Numbered from the stretch's first letter, positions 51,644-61,552 are shown. The stretch: DNA of 64,000 nt from Glaciimonas sp. CA11.2 (GCF_034314045.1 NZ_JAVIWL010000001.1:2604001-2668000), one strand, 5' to 3'. The notes: generated from the letters alone by a model not told the origin. Program-made: numbers and translations.

Positions 51644-52948
51644 ATGACATCTATAGCACAGCAAGAGCTTTCACCTGCAGACGACCGCCGCAAGCGTATT
51701 TTTGCAATTGTGGGTGCCTCATCCGGCAATCTGGTTGAATGGTTCGATTTTTATGTCTATTCATTTTGTGCAATCTATTTTGCACCGGCTTTTTTCCCCA
51801 GTGGTAATTCCACTACGCAATTATTGAATACTGCTGGCGTATTTGCCGCTGGATTTTTGATGCGCCCGATTGGTGGATATATTTTCGGTCGCCTTGCCGA
51901 CAAACGCGGTCGCAAGACCTCAATGATGGTTTCCGTGTTGATGATGTGCACGGGATCGTTATTGATCGCCTGCCTGCCAACCTATGCCACCATCGGTGCT
52001 GCCGCACCCGCGTTGCTACTATTTGCGCGTTTGTTGCAGGGCTTGTCAGTTGGTGGCGAGTACGGCACCAGCGCAACATATATGAGTGAAGTCGCACTAA
52101 AAGGACAGCGCGGATTTTATGCATCGTTCCAATATGTGACCTTGATTGGTGGTCAGTTGCTGGCGGTATTGGTGTTGGTTATTTTGCAGCAATTGCTGAC
52201 GACTGAACAACTGAAAGACTGGGGATGGCGTGTTCCGTTTGTACTAGGTGCTTGTGCAGCTGTCGTAGCGCTGTATTTGCGTCGCTCGCTGAATGAAACC
52301 TCGACCACAGACTCGCGCAAAAATAAGGATGCCGGAACCATCGCGGGACTGATGAAGCATAAGGTTGCCTTCATGACGGTGATCGGCTTCACTGCTGGTG
52401 GCTCGTTGATTTTTTATACGTTCACCACATACATGCAAAAGTATCTCGTGAACACCGCAGGCATGAACGCCAAAACAGCAAGCGCGGTCATGACTGGCGC
52501 GCTATTGGTTTATATGTTGATGCAACCGTTGTTCGGCGCGCTGTCGGATAAAATCGGACGGCGCACCTCAATGATCTGGTTTGGTGCGCTGGCCACGCTG
52601 ATGACAGTGCCAATTTTGCACACCTTGGCCAGTGTGACCAATCCTTACGCGGCCTTTGGATTAGTTATTCTGGCGTTGGCGGTGGTGAGTTTATATACCT
52701 CGATCAGCGGCCTAATCAAGGCAGAGATGTTTCCACCCGAAGTGCGAGCGCTGGGCGTTGGATTATCTTACGCGTTGGGTAATGCGGTATTCGGCGGTTC
52801 GGCTGAGTTCGTGGCCCTGAAACTTAAATCGATTGGCATGGAGTCGACGTTTTACTGGTACGTCACTGCGCTGTGTGCGATTGCGATGATTGTTGCGATT
52901 CGCATGCGCGATCCGGGTACCGAAGGTTATTTGCGGCACGAGAATTAA
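51644..52948 (+). CDS. kgtP: Alpha-ketoglutarate permease (MHS family MFS transporter)
   Basis: 434 residues from the ATG at 51644 (GAAAG nearby; an ATG four codons earlier is the alternative). Close match to E. coli KgtP in remembered blocks: '[20 protein letters not shown]', 'FFPSGN', '[35 protein letters not shown]', '[47 protein letters not shown]'. Twelve membrane helices of the metabolite:H+ symporter type. It takes up alpha-ketoglutarate or related dicarboxylates. Single gene upstream of a cytochrome c gene. Confidence 0.94.
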   Translation: MTSIAQQELSPADDRRKRIFAIVGASSGNLVEWFDFYVYSFCAIYFAPAFFPSGNSTTQLLNTAGVFAAGFLMRPIGGYIFGRLADKRGRKTSMMVSVLMMCTGSLLIACLPTYATIGAAAPALLLFARLLQGLSVGGEYGTSATYMSEVALKGQRGFYASFQYVTLIGGQLLAVLVLVILQQLLTTEQLKDWGWRVPFVLGACAAVVALYLRRSLNETSTTDSRKNKDAGTIAGLMKHKVAFMTVIGFTAGGSLIFYTFTTYMQKYLVNTAGMNAKTASAVMTGALLVYMLMQPLFGALSDKIGRRTSMIWFGALATLMTVPILHTLASVTNPYAAFGLVILALAVVSLYTSISGLIKAEMFPPEVRALGVGLSYALGNAVFGGSAEFVALKLKSIGMESTFYWYVTALCAIAMIVAIRMRDPGTEGYLRHEN

Positions 52949-53066
52949 CACCAAAATTGGTGGACGCCTGAACCTGAAGTGGCAGTTATGTTTCGATTCA
53001 GGTGGCAACTTGGTGATGGTTGATATTGAATAAGTGTTGATTAGTGCGTGGTAAGTAATGAATGGC

Positions 53067-53122
53067 AAATGGCGAGTAGTAAAGGATGAGTAGTAAATGA
53101 CGAGTATTAAATGACGAGTAGC
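53067..53122. repeat. Four tandem 14-bp units
   Basis: AAATGGCGAGTAGT (53067), AAAGGATGAGTAGT (53081), AAATGACGAGTATT (53095) and AAATGACGAGTAGC (53109). It lies in the intergenic space between kgtP and the cytochrome c gene. The leftward 191-codon frame through it is an artefact of the repeat. Confidence 0.85.
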
Positions 53123-53271
53123 GAATGCGTAACCGATGAGAGCTGAAAGCCTTCTCTCATTGGCAACGCGAAAGCACGTAAATGATCGCTGACCAGATGT
53201 TGAACAGCGCATCATTCTATCTGCGACATTTTTAATGATGTGGGCAATACAGTAATTTATTCGGAGAAGTG

Positions 53272-53583
53272 ATGATGAAGCAGTTGTTATTGATTGGAGG
53301 CGTATTCGCCTTTTTAGTTTCCGGTAGTGCGTTGGCAAACGCAGATCTTGCCAAAGCCAAAAACTGTATGGCGTGCCACTCTATTGGCAATAAAATTGTC
53401 GGTCCAGCCTTTAAAGACGTGGCTAAAAAGTATGACGGACAACCCGATGCAGAAGATAAGTTAGTCCAAAAAGTATTGAAGGGCGGCTCCGGCGTGTGGG
53501 GTCAAATACCAATGCCTGCCAACGCACAAGTCAGCGATGCAGAAGCGCACACGCTGGTTAAATGGATATTGTCATTGAAATAG
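53272..53583 (+). CDS. Class I cytochrome c (c551/c552-like), exported
   Basis: 103 residues from the ATG at 53272; GGAG lies five bases upstream. The signal peptide ends 'SGSALANA'. The haem motif is C32-M-A-C35-H36; the distal ligand is M81 in 'GQIPMPANAQVSD', the usual motif of small electron-carrier cytochromes c551. Total length and spacing match the family. It carries electrons in the periplasm to a terminal oxidase or reductase. It is a single gene behind a bidirectional terminator. Confidence 0.96.
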   Translation: MMKQLLLIGGVFAFLVSGSALANADLAKAKNCMACHSIGNKIVGPAFKDVAKKYDGQPDAEDKLVQKVLKGGSGVWGQIPMPANAQVSDAEAHTLVKWILSLK

Positions 53584-53660
53584 GCGATTGATCAGCGATT
53601 GATTAGCGCTTAACCACCGGTTGCGGGCAGATCGCTGAGACGCGCAGGCATGAAAGAACG

Positions 53661-53694
53661 TAAAAAAGGGTGCTCATTTGAGCACCCTTTTTTT
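53661..53694. terminator. Bidirectional terminator between cytochrome c and the first binding-protein gene
   Basis: GGGTGCTC (53668-53675), loop ATTT, GAGCACCC (53680-53687), with an A-run before and a T-run after. It can end the cytochrome c transcript rightward and the convergent leftward binding-protein transcript. Confidence 0.9.
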
Positions 53695-53806
53695 GTAAAC
53701 AACAGAGGACAAAAAATAAACAACGAAATCGACTGCGGACATTCGCAAACGGTATGTTGAATTTTCCCCCTGTTTATTTCGTACTATGAGACACCAAGTT
53801 ACTGAC

Positions 53807-54964
53807 TTACTTGGTTACGCGAATAAGTGTGCGTTGTCCCGCTTTATACGTATACAACGTCAATGTCGCATTTTTCATATCGCCGTGCGTATCGAACGCA
53901 ATCGTGCCGGTAACGCCTTTGTGATTGATCTTCGCCAAAGCTGGCAAATAGACTTTTGGATCGGTGGAGTTGGCTTTTTGCATCGCCTCCACCATCGTCA
54001 TCAACGCATCATAAGCATACGCCGCATAGATCACTACTTCGTGCCCATAACGCGCTTTGAAGGCCGTCTTAAACGCGTCTAGCGCCGGTCGTCCGGCATC
54101 AGGAACACCGCCCGCTTCTGCGCAAATGACTTGATCGTCGGACAGCGCATCGCCAGCCAGTTTAGGCAACTCCGTGGTGCAGATGGCATCGCCGCCCATC
54201 ATTTTTGCCTTGATCCCTAATTGCTTCATTTGACGCAACATCGGCCCCGCGCCAGCATCCAGACCGCCGAAGAAAATCACGTCAGGTTTCTTTGCCTTGA
54301 TCGCCGTCAAAATCGCGCTGAAGTCGGTTGCCTTGTCGTTGGTGTATTGGGTCGCAACAATATTTGCACCGGCTGCCTTGGCGCGCTTGGCAAACTCTTG
54401 CGCCAGACCTTGACCATACGCCGTGCGGTCGTCGATCACGGCGATATTTTTGGCATGCAAAGTCTGGACCGCATAGCGTCCCAATGCGCCAGCTAACTGA
54501 CCGTCGTTTGCCACAACCCGGAACGCGGTGTTATAGCCTTGTAGCGTGTATTTGGGATTGGTCGTGCCGGGGGAAATTTGCGGAATCCCCGCGTCGTAAT
54601 AAATCTTGGATGCAGGAATACTGGTGCCGGATTGCAGATGACCGATGACGCCCTGGACCTTGGCATCGACCAGTTTTTGCGCTACTGAAGTACCTTGTTT
54701 TGGATCGCCGCCATCATCTTCTGTCATCAATACAAATTTAATTTTCTTGCCACCTATCGTCAGGCCTTTGGCATTCAATTCTTCGACAGCCATATTCGCA
54801 CCGTTTTGCAGATCCTTGCCGACGTACGCAATGGGGCCAGTTGTCGGGCCAACTTGCGCCAGCTTGACGATTTGTTCTTGCGCACATGCGCGACCAGAAA
54901 GTGTCAATGAAAGCGCCAGTGCAATGACAGCAGATAGAGAAATGATCGTTGTTTTAGATGGCAT
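53807..54964 (-). CDS. Branched-chain amino-acid-type ABC substrate-binding protein, paralogue 1
   Basis: 385 residues from the ATG at 54964 (GGAGG seven bases upstream). The signal peptide ends 'SGRACAQEQ'. The type I periplasmic binding fold follows: 'KLAQVGPTTGPIAYVGKDLQNGANMAVEELNAKG', 'VIGHLQSGTSIPASKIYYDAGIPQISPGTTNPKYTLQGYNTAFRVVANDGQLAG', 'IAVIDDRTAYGQGLAQEFAK', 'VICAEAGGVPDAGRPALDAFK'. This is the LivK-like group for leucine/isoleucine/valine or related amino acids. No permease or ATPase genes lie nearby. Leftward, monocistronic by spacing. Confidence 0.93.
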   Translation of the reverse strand: MPSKTTIISLSAVIALALSLTLSGRACAQEQIVKLAQVGPTTGPIAYVGKDLQNGANMAVEELNAKGLTIGGKKIKFVLMTEDDGGDPKQGTSVAQKLVDAKVQGVIGHLQSGTSIPASKIYYDAGIPQISPGTTNPKYTLQGYNTAFRVVANDGQLAGALGRYAVQTLHAKNIAVIDDRTAYGQGLAQEFAKRAKAAGANIVATQYTNDKATDFSAILTAIKAKKPDVIFFGGLDAGAGPMLRQMKQLGIKAKMMGGDAICTTELPKLAGDALSDDQVICAEAGGVPDAGRPALDAFKTAFKARYGHEVVIYAAYAYDALMTMVEAMQKANSTDPKVYLPALAKINHKGVTGTIAFDTHGDMKNATLTLYTYKAGQRTLIRVTK

Positions 54965-55847
54965 CGTAGATCCTCCTGAGGATTTCAAATTTGAGGGTAT
55001 TCATGTAAAAGCGATTGCGGCTGGTTATTCGTCATTACGTTTCAATACGTTTAATTATGCTTCACCTTGCATCGCCATGCGTTGTGCCCGTTGGATGAAT
55101 TAGATGCATTGGATGCGGTCCGCGACAAACATTGTAAATGAGCTTCTGAGTAAATTGATTATTTGCGATTGGATGGCGAAATAATTCTATCGTGCTTATC
55201 AACGATTTAGTTCTTTACTGATATTGAACGCATGTGTCGCGTGCAGGGATAACATTAGTGCGCGCCGCAATAATGCTTTACGAACGTAGTTTTTTATTCT
55301 TCTATTTAACGACACAATCTGTTTTTCGCAGCTGCTGGAAGATCGAGACGACTTTTTCATCAAGCACCGAAAGAGCAGCGTGAAAGCAGGGAAAAGGGCC
55401 TGCGATATTCACTGCGCTATCAACGTATGTAAAAACGTATGTAAAAGCAACGCCACAGTATCGTAAAAGAGACAGTTCCTTTGGACGAATCTTAAGGCGA
55501 CAGTTTCTCTATTTTTTTCACCGGAATTTCATCTCTGTCTCCCATAGGATCAATCTTTTTGATCATAGCCTCTAGGACAATATATGTGATTTAAAAGTAC
55601 AAATTTCGTGGATTGAGAACTAAGTAATCCCCCTAACTGCCTCTGTCACGCCGCTAATCCGTCGAAGCGTCGGGTTATAGTCTTTTCATACTATTAGGCA
55701 TCGTTTCTACCAAATAGTTTTAGTCAATTGGCGCATGCACTCCATGCGGTTTGTTTGCTAAGTAGTTTACATAATTATTCACAAAAAAGTTCTATTTACG
55801 AAGGGCGAACCGAATTTTTTCGGCGCCACTAAAAGGGGAGTTTACGT
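54965..55847. other. Long gene-free stretch upstream of pilA
   Basis: About 880 bases between the divergent binding-protein gene and pilA. Two copies of ACGTATGTAAAA lie near 55422-55447 and a short palindrome GATCAA-TCTTT-TTGATC at 55548-55564. A sigma-54-type GG/GC pair in the last 130 bases did not match spacing. No coding frame. Its length suggests regulatory DNA for pilA. Confidence 0.45.
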
Positions 55848-56315
55848 ATGAAATTTGCGCATTATAAACGGCAAGTACAGAAGGGTTTTACACTCATCGA
55901 GTTGATGATTGTGGTGGCAATTATTGGTATTTTGGCGGCTATTGCTATACCAGCGTATCAGGACTACACCTTTAGAGCGCGATTTGCCGATGTTATTGCA
56001 ATAACCAATCCTTACAAGACCGCGGTTGGATTGTGTATCCAAACTACTGGAAGTGCAACCGCGTGTACAACAGGTTCAAATGGTATTCCGGCCTCGCAGG
56101 AAACTGCTAACGTCGCATCTGTAAATGTTGCAGGGGGAACAATTACTGTAGTGCCGACAATTACTACAAATGCAGATTCCACATTGATCCTTTTACCGGC
56201 GATTGGCCCTGCCGCAATTACCTGGTCTAACGCCGGTAGCGGATGTCTGACAGCGCGATCGCCAGCTCCAGTTCTATGTGAGTTAATCGCACCTATCGTT
56301 CAGCCAAAACCTTAA
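55848..56315 (+). CDS. pilA: Type IV major pilin
   Basis: 155 residues; AAAGGGGAG precedes the ATG. The leader is 13 residues ending in G13, followed by the pilin N-methylation motif F-T-L-I-E at 14-18 and a long hydrophobic helix ('[22 protein letters not shown]'). The C-terminal half is Thr/Ala/Ser-rich with Cys pairs '[12 protein letters not shown]' and '[13 protein letters not shown]' that should close disulfide loops (the D-region). It assembles into pili for twitching, adhesion or DNA uptake. No other pil genes are adjacent; it sits alone between binding-protein genes. Confidence 0.93.
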   Translation: MKFAHYKRQVQKGFTLIELMIVVAIIGILAAIAIPAYQDYTFRARFADVIAITNPYKTAVGLCIQTTGSATACTTGSNGIPASQETANVASVNVAGGTITVVPTITTNADSTLILLPAIGPAAITWSNAGSGCLTARSPAPVLCELIAPIVQPKP

Positions 56316-56404
56316 TCTAAAGAATATGATTCAGTATCAGCGTTACCGCTTTGAATCGTAAAGTTTGCGGTGTAAGGGCAGCGTTGTAAATACTTACCAA
56401 GCTA

Positions 56405-57592
56405 CTAAGTAACCGTCAAAACGGTGCGTTGTCCACCTCTAAAAGTATAGACGGTCAACGCACCATTTTTAATATCGCCATTCGCGTCAAAACCGATTTC
56501 GCCTGTCACGCCTTTGTGAACAATCTTCGCAAGTTGTGACAGGTATTTTTTTGGATCTGCTGAGTTTGCTTTTTGCATGGCGTCTGCAATGGTCATGACT
56601 GCGTCGTAGGTATAAGGCGCGTATTGTTTGATCTCGCTGTTATAGCGTTTCTTGTAGGCTGCTTTGAACGCATCCAGTTTTTTCTGCCCCGATTTTTCTA
56701 CGCCACCCGCTTCTGCGCACACCACCTGATCATCACGCAAGCTGTTGCCAGCTAATAGCGGCAACTGATTGGTACAGATCGCGTCGCCACCCATCAACTT
56801 TGCGTTTATTCCGAGCATTTGCATCTGACGCAACATCAATCCGGCGCTGGCATCAATGCCGCCGAAGAAAATTAAGTCCGGCTTTTTTCCTTTGATAGTA
56901 GTCAGGATCGCATTGAAGTCAGTCGCTCTGTCGCTGATATATTGTCGCGTCACGATGGTGACACCGGCGGCTCTGGCGCTTTTGATAAATTCATCAGCTA
57001 ATCCTTGTCCATAAGCGGTGCGATCATCGATGACCGCAATGTTTTTTGCGGTGAGCGTTTTTGCGGCATAGCGTCCCAACATGCCGCCAAGCTGACCATC
57101 GTTGGCGACTACGCGGAATGTCGTATTAAAACCTTGCTGCGTATATTTGCGGCTAGTCGCGGAGGGCGATATTTGGGGAATACCCGCGTCGTAATATATT
57201 TTTGATGCAGGGATTGACGTCCCGGACTGAAGATGGCCGATCACGGCCTGGACTTTTGCATCGACTAGTTTTTGGGCAGCGCTGGTTGCCATTTTCGGAT
57301 CGCTGCCGTCATCTTCTGCCAACAGAACGAATGTCACTTTTTTACCGGCGAGGGTGACGCCTTTGGCGTTCAACTCTTCGATGGCCATGCGCGCACCATT
57401 TTCATTGTCTTTGCCCATGTGAGCAACTGGTCCAGTCAGTGGGCCGACGTGGCCGATTTTTACCAGCTGTGTCGGCGCAAACGCTTGCCCTTGGGCTGAT
57501 GCGCTATCTGCGGTGATGACCAACGCCAGGACTGGAATTATTACAACAGCGATCATCGCCGACAATGGATCACGTCTGACATAAGCTTGCAT
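56405..57592 (-). CDS. Branched-chain amino-acid-type ABC substrate-binding protein, paralogue 2
   Basis: 395 residues from the ATG at 57592, with GAGG seven bases upstream. The signal peptide ends 'SASAQ'. Same fold and order of blocks as paralogue 1: 'KIGHVGPLTGPVAHMGKDNENGARMAIEELNAKG', 'VIGHLQSGTSIPASKIYYDAGIPQISPSATSRKY', 'IAVIDDRTAYGQGLADEF', 'VVCAEAGGVEKSGQKKLDAFK'. Sequence blocks place it between paralogues 1 and 3. No transport partners are linked. The region downstream, beyond its stop at 56405, is a 90-base gap to pilA. Confidence 0.93.
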   Translation of the reverse strand: MQAYVRRDPLSAMIAVVIIPVLALVITADSASAQGQAFAPTQLVKIGHVGPLTGPVAHMGKDNENGARMAIEELNAKGVTLAGKKVTFVLLAEDDGSDPKMATSAAQKLVDAKVQAVIGHLQSGTSIPASKIYYDAGIPQISPSATSRKYTQQGFNTTFRVVANDGQLGGMLGRYAAKTLTAKNIAVIDDRTAYGQGLADEFIKSARAAGVTIVTRQYISDRATDFNAILTTIKGKKPDLIFFGGIDASAGLMLRQMQMLGINAKLMGGDAICTNQLPLLAGNSLRDDQVVCAEAGGVEKSGQKKLDAFKAAYKKRYNSEIKQYAPYTYDAVMTIADAMQKANSADPKKYLSQLAKIVHKGVTGEIGFDANGDIKNGALTVYTFRGGQRTVLTVT

Positions 57593-58036
57593 GACTTTTC
57601 CTCTGAAAATAAAAACGGAGACGTTCACTTGCTATGCGATGCCATGCAGAACCAAGCGAAGAGTGCTTGTTTAATGTGAAATACACATGTGAAGTGCATG
57701 TCACGGTGTTTTATCGGGATGGCTGTACATTCCGATCATCACTAAAAAGGACTGGAAACCGTTCGATGGCAAGATTTTACACAAGCAAGATAGCAGACGC
57801 CAAATAGGGCATGCTATTTATGGGAAAAGAGTATAAAGCGAATGATATTTAAAAAGATCCGCTGTGAAGACGGACGAAAAAAAACGCTTCGGTGTTGAAG
57901 CCGAAGCGTTTTGAGAGTGTATATGATCGATAGCTTAAACTAAATGTAGCGAGGGTTTATTGCGATCAAGGTTAACTTTCTAGTTCACCGTTTGTCGCTC
58001 ACCACTCACCACATACCGATCAATGGTTGCCGCACT
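57593..58036. other. Gene-free stretch between binding-protein genes
   Basis: About 440 bases with the terminator of paralogue 3 and the promoter region of paralogue 2. No other structure was recognised. Confidence 0.45.
57875..57910 (-). terminator. Rho-independent terminator of binding-protein paralogue 3
   Basis: AACGCTTCGG (57883-57892), 8-base loop, CCGAAGCGTT (57901-57910). The A-run before it on the plus strand is the T-run of the minus strand, so it ends leftward transcripts. It lies about 125 bases past the stop of the gene at 58037. Confidence 0.88.
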
Positions 58037-59182
58037 TTATTTAGTCACAGCCAGCAACGTACGTACGCCGCCTTTGTATGTGTACAAAGTCAAAGAACCG
58101 TCTTTGATATCGCCTTTTTTATCAAAAGCGATATTGCCGGTCACACCTTTGTGACTGATCTTAGCCAGGAAAGGCAAATATTTTTTAGGATCGGCAGACT
58201 TGGCTTGCTGCATCGCTTCAACCATGGTCATCAATGCATCGTAGACGTACGGTGCGTAGATCACGACTTCCTGGTTGAATTTCTTTTGGTAAGCGACTTT
58301 GAAGTCTTCCAGTGCTTTTTTGCCAGCGTCTGGTACACCACCAGCTTCGGCGCAGACTACCTGATCATCCCGCAGGCCTTCGCCAGCCAGTTTGGCCAAC
58401 TCTGTCGTGCACAGGCCATCACCGCCCATGAATTTAGCGTCGATACCAAGTTGCTTCATCTGACGCAACATCGGGCCACCGACTGCATCCATACCACCGA
58501 AGAAAATCAGGTCAGGCTTTTTGGCTTTGATCGATGTCAGAATCGCGTTGAAGTCAGTTGCTTTATCGTTGGTGAACTGGGTTGATACGATAGTAGCGCC
58601 GTCTTTTTTAGCACCTTTCGAGAACTCTTCTGCAACACCTTGGCCATACGCAGTACGGTCATCAATGACCGCGATGTTTTTGGCTTTCAGTTTGTCGACA
58701 GCGTAACGACCTAAAGTACCGCCCAATTGACCATCGTTAGCGACAACACGGAAAGCAGTGTTAAAGCCTTGTTGAGTGTATTTTGGGTTAGTGGCAGATG
58801 GTGAAATCTGTGGAATACCAGCATCAAAATAAATCTTCGATGCAGGGATAGTAGTGCCAGAGTTCATGTGACCGATAACGCCATTAACGTGCGAATCGAC
58901 TAATTTCTGTGCAACAGTTGTCGCAAGTTTAGGATCGGACGCATCATCTTCACCATCCAAAACGAATTTTACTTTTTTGCCGCCGATCATGGTGCCTTTG
59001 GCGTTCAGCTCATCGATCGCCATTTTCGCGCCATTTTCATTGTCTTTACCAATGTGGGCGTTAGGGCCGGTGAGTGGGCCAACGTGACCGATTGTGACGA
59101 CTTGTTCTTGTGCGAATACTGAACCAGCAAGTGCGAACGCAATGGCGCCAACTAAAGGAAGCATTTTGGTCTTGATCTGCAT
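58037..59182 (-). CDS. Branched-chain amino-acid-type ABC substrate-binding protein, paralogue 3
   Basis: 381 residues; AGGAGAG precedes the ATG at 59182. The signal peptide ends 'GSVFAQEQ'. Binding-protein blocks: 'TIGHVGPLTGPNAHIGKDNENGAKMAIDELNAKG', 'VIGHMNSGTTIPASKIYFDAGIPQISPSATNPKY', 'IAVIDDRTAYGQGVAEEFSKGAKKDG', 'VVCAEAGGVPDAGKKALEDFK'. It is the copy next to the divergent Lrp gene, so it is the likeliest to be under amino-acid-responsive control. Terminated at 57875-57910. Confidence 0.94.
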   Translation of the reverse strand: MQIKTKMLPLVGAIAFALAGSVFAQEQVVTIGHVGPLTGPNAHIGKDNENGAKMAIDELNAKGTMIGGKKVKFVLDGEDDASDPKLATTVAQKLVDSHVNGVIGHMNSGTTIPASKIYFDAGIPQISPSATNPKYTQQGFNTAFRVVANDGQLGGTLGRYAVDKLKAKNIAVIDDRTAYGQGVAEEFSKGAKKDGATIVSTQFTNDKATDFNAILTSIKAKKPDLIFFGGMDAVGGPMLRQMKQLGIDAKFMGGDGLCTTELAKLAGEGLRDDQVVCAEAGGVPDAGKKALEDFKVAYQKKFNQEVVIYAPYVYDALMTMVEAMQQAKSADPKKYLPFLAKISHKGVTGNIAFDKKGDIKDGSLTLYTYKGGVRTLLAVTK

Positions 59183-59364
59183 GAATTTCTCTCCTGAGGA
59201 TTTAAAATAACACTAAGTACTACAAAGCAATATAGCTCGGCCCAAAAACTTTGTTCCTCCGTTTGCAGCTTATTAGGTTGCTGCGAACATGCAAACGGTA
59301 CATCATAAAAAACAGTTCGCAAAGCGGTTTTATGCGTTTTTTTTGAATCCCTCACACTTCCCAT

Positions 59365-59874
59365 ATGACCAAACAACACGTCCTCGATAAGGTAGATCGC
59401 AAGTTACTCAACTTGTTGCAGCGCGACAATCAAATTCCTACTCGTACCCTCGCCGAGAAGGCCCATATTTCACAACCAACCTGTCTGCGCCGCATCCGCG
59501 ATTTGCGTGAGGCTGGTGTGATTAACGCTGATGTGGCGTTGGTCGATCCGTTTGCGCTCGGGTACGGCATGCTCGCATTTCTCGAAATTTCTCTTACCAA
59601 TCAATCAGATGAACATATGCAGGAATTCGAACTGCGTATGAACAAAGAGGTTGAGGTAATGCAGTGTTATTTTGTTTCTGGCGACTATGATTATTTTTTG
59701 GTAGCCCATGTTATAGACATGGATGCTTATTATCAATTCGTCAGACGGGTTATTTCAGGTTCTGGCAATGTTCGTCACTTTCAATCTCGTTTTCCTATGA
59801 AGCGTGCAAAATTTGTCACTCGGATTGCCTTTGATGAGAAGGCCGCGACAATTCAGGTTCGCGCGCCAAAATAG
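59365..59874 (+). CDS. Lrp/AsnC family transcriptional regulator
   Basis: 169 residues. The N-terminal helix-turn-helix 'LDKVDRKLLNLLQRDNQIPTRTLAEKAHISQPTCLRRIRDLREAGVI' is followed by the RAM (amino-acid-binding) domain 'VEVMQCYFVSGDYDYFLVAHVIDMDAYYQFVRRVISG...VRHFQSRFPMKRAKF'. The DYDY loop and the preceding 'YFVSG' are typical ligand-contact sites. It is divergent from the paralogue 3 gene (182 bases apart) and convergent with dadA. An amino-acid-sensing regulator of the binding protein and of dadA is a likely inference, as in other dadA-Lrp pairs. Confidence 0.94.
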   Translation: MTKQHVLDKVDRKLLNLLQRDNQIPTRTLAEKAHISQPTCLRRIRDLREAGVINADVALVDPFALGYGMLAFLEISLTNQSDEHMQEFELRMNKEVEVMQCYFVSGDYDYFLVAHVIDMDAYYQFVRRVISGSGNVRHFQSRFPMKRAKFVTRIAFDEKAATIQVRAPK

Positions 59875-59981
59875 GCTGACGCCCTGAAATGATGCGCAAT
59901 AGCGGCAGAACAGGTGCATTAATCCCTTTTTTACTTGCTCGCACGACTCATTACGCAATATCTGGGCCAGGCTGTTTAAAA

Positions 59982-60020
59982 CAAAAAAAGCCCAATCCTG
60001 ACAGTGGGGATTGGGCTTTT
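59982..60020. terminator. Bidirectional terminator between lrp-type gene and dadA
   Basis: AGCCCAATCC (59989-59998), 9-base loop, GGATTGGGCT (60008-60017), with an A-run before and T-run after. It can end the rightward Lrp gene; the leftward dadA transcript reaches it from about 200 bases away. Confidence 0.9.
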
Positions 60021-60235
60021 AAGTGGCACTCAAATACGTTGTGGCATTGAATGGTCATCAGATTCTCGGTGAGCTCGGAACTCGCTCGACCTAAATCGAA
60101 CTAGTTCGAACCAAGTATTAAATACTGAATTTATTACTCCGACAAGCGCTGGTGCAAGGCGCGGCGCGTGACGCAAGTGCACTGGCCTTGCTATTCCGTT
60201 CAACTCATCTGAGTCCGATTTTTTATCGCTTTAGT

Positions 60236-61552
60236 TCAGACCGGAACTTCACGCGGTTGCAGTGCCTTTTGTGGAGCGCGACGCGGCATGCCGGTAAATG
60301 CAAAATCAATTTCAGGCTGGCGACCGGACATGATTTCTGCAATTGCGCGACCTGACCCGCAGCCCATGGTCCAGCCGAGTGTGCCGTGACCGGTGTTGAG
60401 GAAGAGATTGCTGATTTTGCTCTTGCCAATATACGGCACGTTAGACGGCGTTAATGGTCGCAATCCGGTCCAGTACGTTGGATTGTCGTAGTCGCAGGCG
60501 TCTGGAAATAATTCACGGGTACGACGTGTAATGGCTTCGCAACGGGTGGTATTAAGTTCACGCGTGTAGCCGTTTAGTTCGCACGTTCCTGCGACGCGCA
60601 AGCGATCGCCCAAGCGCGATATTACTAGCTTGTAACCGTCATCGGTCAATGACACGCTAGGCGCGGCGGCAGGATTGGTGATCTTATAGGTGGCGGAATA
60701 GCCCTTGCCCGGATAAATCATCAAATTAATACCAAGCGGTTTCAGCAATTGCTCGGAGAAACTGCCCATTGCGACCACAAATGCGTCAGCGTGCAAAACT
60801 TGATGTTTTCCTTCTGCGTTAATGATTTCGACGCCGGTAATTTTTGCGTTAGCGCCGTGGCCTTCGCTGATCAAACGCGTAACTGTGGTGTTGAATTGAA
60901 ATTTGACGCCAGCTTCTTGTGCTTTGTCAGCGAGTCCGGTAGTGAACTTATAGACGTCACCGGATTCATCATTGTCGGTGAAGTCGCCACCCACAATTTT
61001 ATCGCGTATGCGGGATAACGACGGCTCTATCCTGACGACCTCGTCGGCGCTGATGGAGTTGCGTGGGCAACCCAGATCGCGCATCAATTTGGCCGCTGCC
61101 AGTGAGTCGTCGAATTCTTTTTGTTCTGTGTAGAAATGCAGAATGCCGCGTACCAAATGATCGTATTCGATACCTGTTTCAGCACGGACCGACAGCAGCG
61201 TTTGACGACTGTATTCGCAGATAGCGACGATTTGGCGAATGTTGGCGGCGGTGCGTGATGGTGTGCATTCGCGTAAAAAATTCAACGCCCATTTCCATTG
61301 CAGCCATTCAGGACGAAAGCGATACAGCAACGGTGCATCTTCCTTGCCCAACCATTTCAGCACCTTCAGCGGCGCTTGCGGATTTGCCCATGGCTCGGCA
61401 TGCGAGACTGAAATTTGGCAACCGTTCGCAAAACTGGTTTCTTGTGCTGCGCCTGCCTGACGGTCAATGACAGTGACGTCATTGCCTTCTTTGTTTAGGA
61501 ACCATGCTGACGAAGTACCAATGATGCCGGCGCCCAATACAATCACTTTCAT
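60236..61552 (-). CDS. dadA: D-amino acid dehydrogenase
   Basis: 438 residues, the usual DadA length; GGAG seven bases before the ATG. It opens with an FAD-binding GxGxxG ('MKVIVLGAGIIGTSSAWFL') and 'NGCQISVSHAEPWANPQAPLKVLKWLGKEDAPLLYRF', a DadA-specific block. Near the end 'TGHGTLGWTMGCGSGRAIAEI' is the second FAD contact. It oxidises D-amino acids, mainly D-alanine, to keto acids at the inner membrane, feeding respiration. A dadX-type racemase gene is not adjacent. Single gene. The neighbouring Lrp-type gene may control it. Confidence 0.96.
   Translation of the reverse strand: MKVIVLGAGIIGTSSAWFLNKEGNDVTVIDRQAGAAQETSFANGCQISVSHAEPWANPQAPLKVLKWLGKEDAPLLYRFRPEWLQWKWALNFLRECTPSRTAANIRQIVAICEYSRQTLLSVRAETGIEYDHLVRGILHFYTEQKEFDDSLAAAKLMRDLGCPRNSISADEVVRIEPSLSRIRDKIVGGDFTDNDESGDVYKFTTGLADKAQEAGVKFQFNTTVTRLISEGHGANAKITGVEIINAEGKHQVLHADAFVVAMGSFSEQLLKPLGINLMIYPGKGYSATYKITNPAAAPSVSLTDDGYKLVISRLGDRLRVAGTCELNGYTRELNTTRCEAITRRTRELFPDACDYDNPTYWTGLRPLTPSNVPYIGKSKISNLFLNTGHGTLGWTMGCGSGRAIAEIMSGRQPEIDFAFTGMPRRAPQKALQPREVPV

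Noticed and set aside
53041..53338. Leftward 191-codon frame between kgtP and cytochrome c
   Set aside because: Composition follows the 14-bp repeat and overlaps two well-supported genes on the opposite strand.
55730..55800. Sigma-54 promoter for pilA
   Set aside because: TGGCGC followed by a later GC was seen, but spacing between the GG and GC dinucleotides does not fit the required ten bases.
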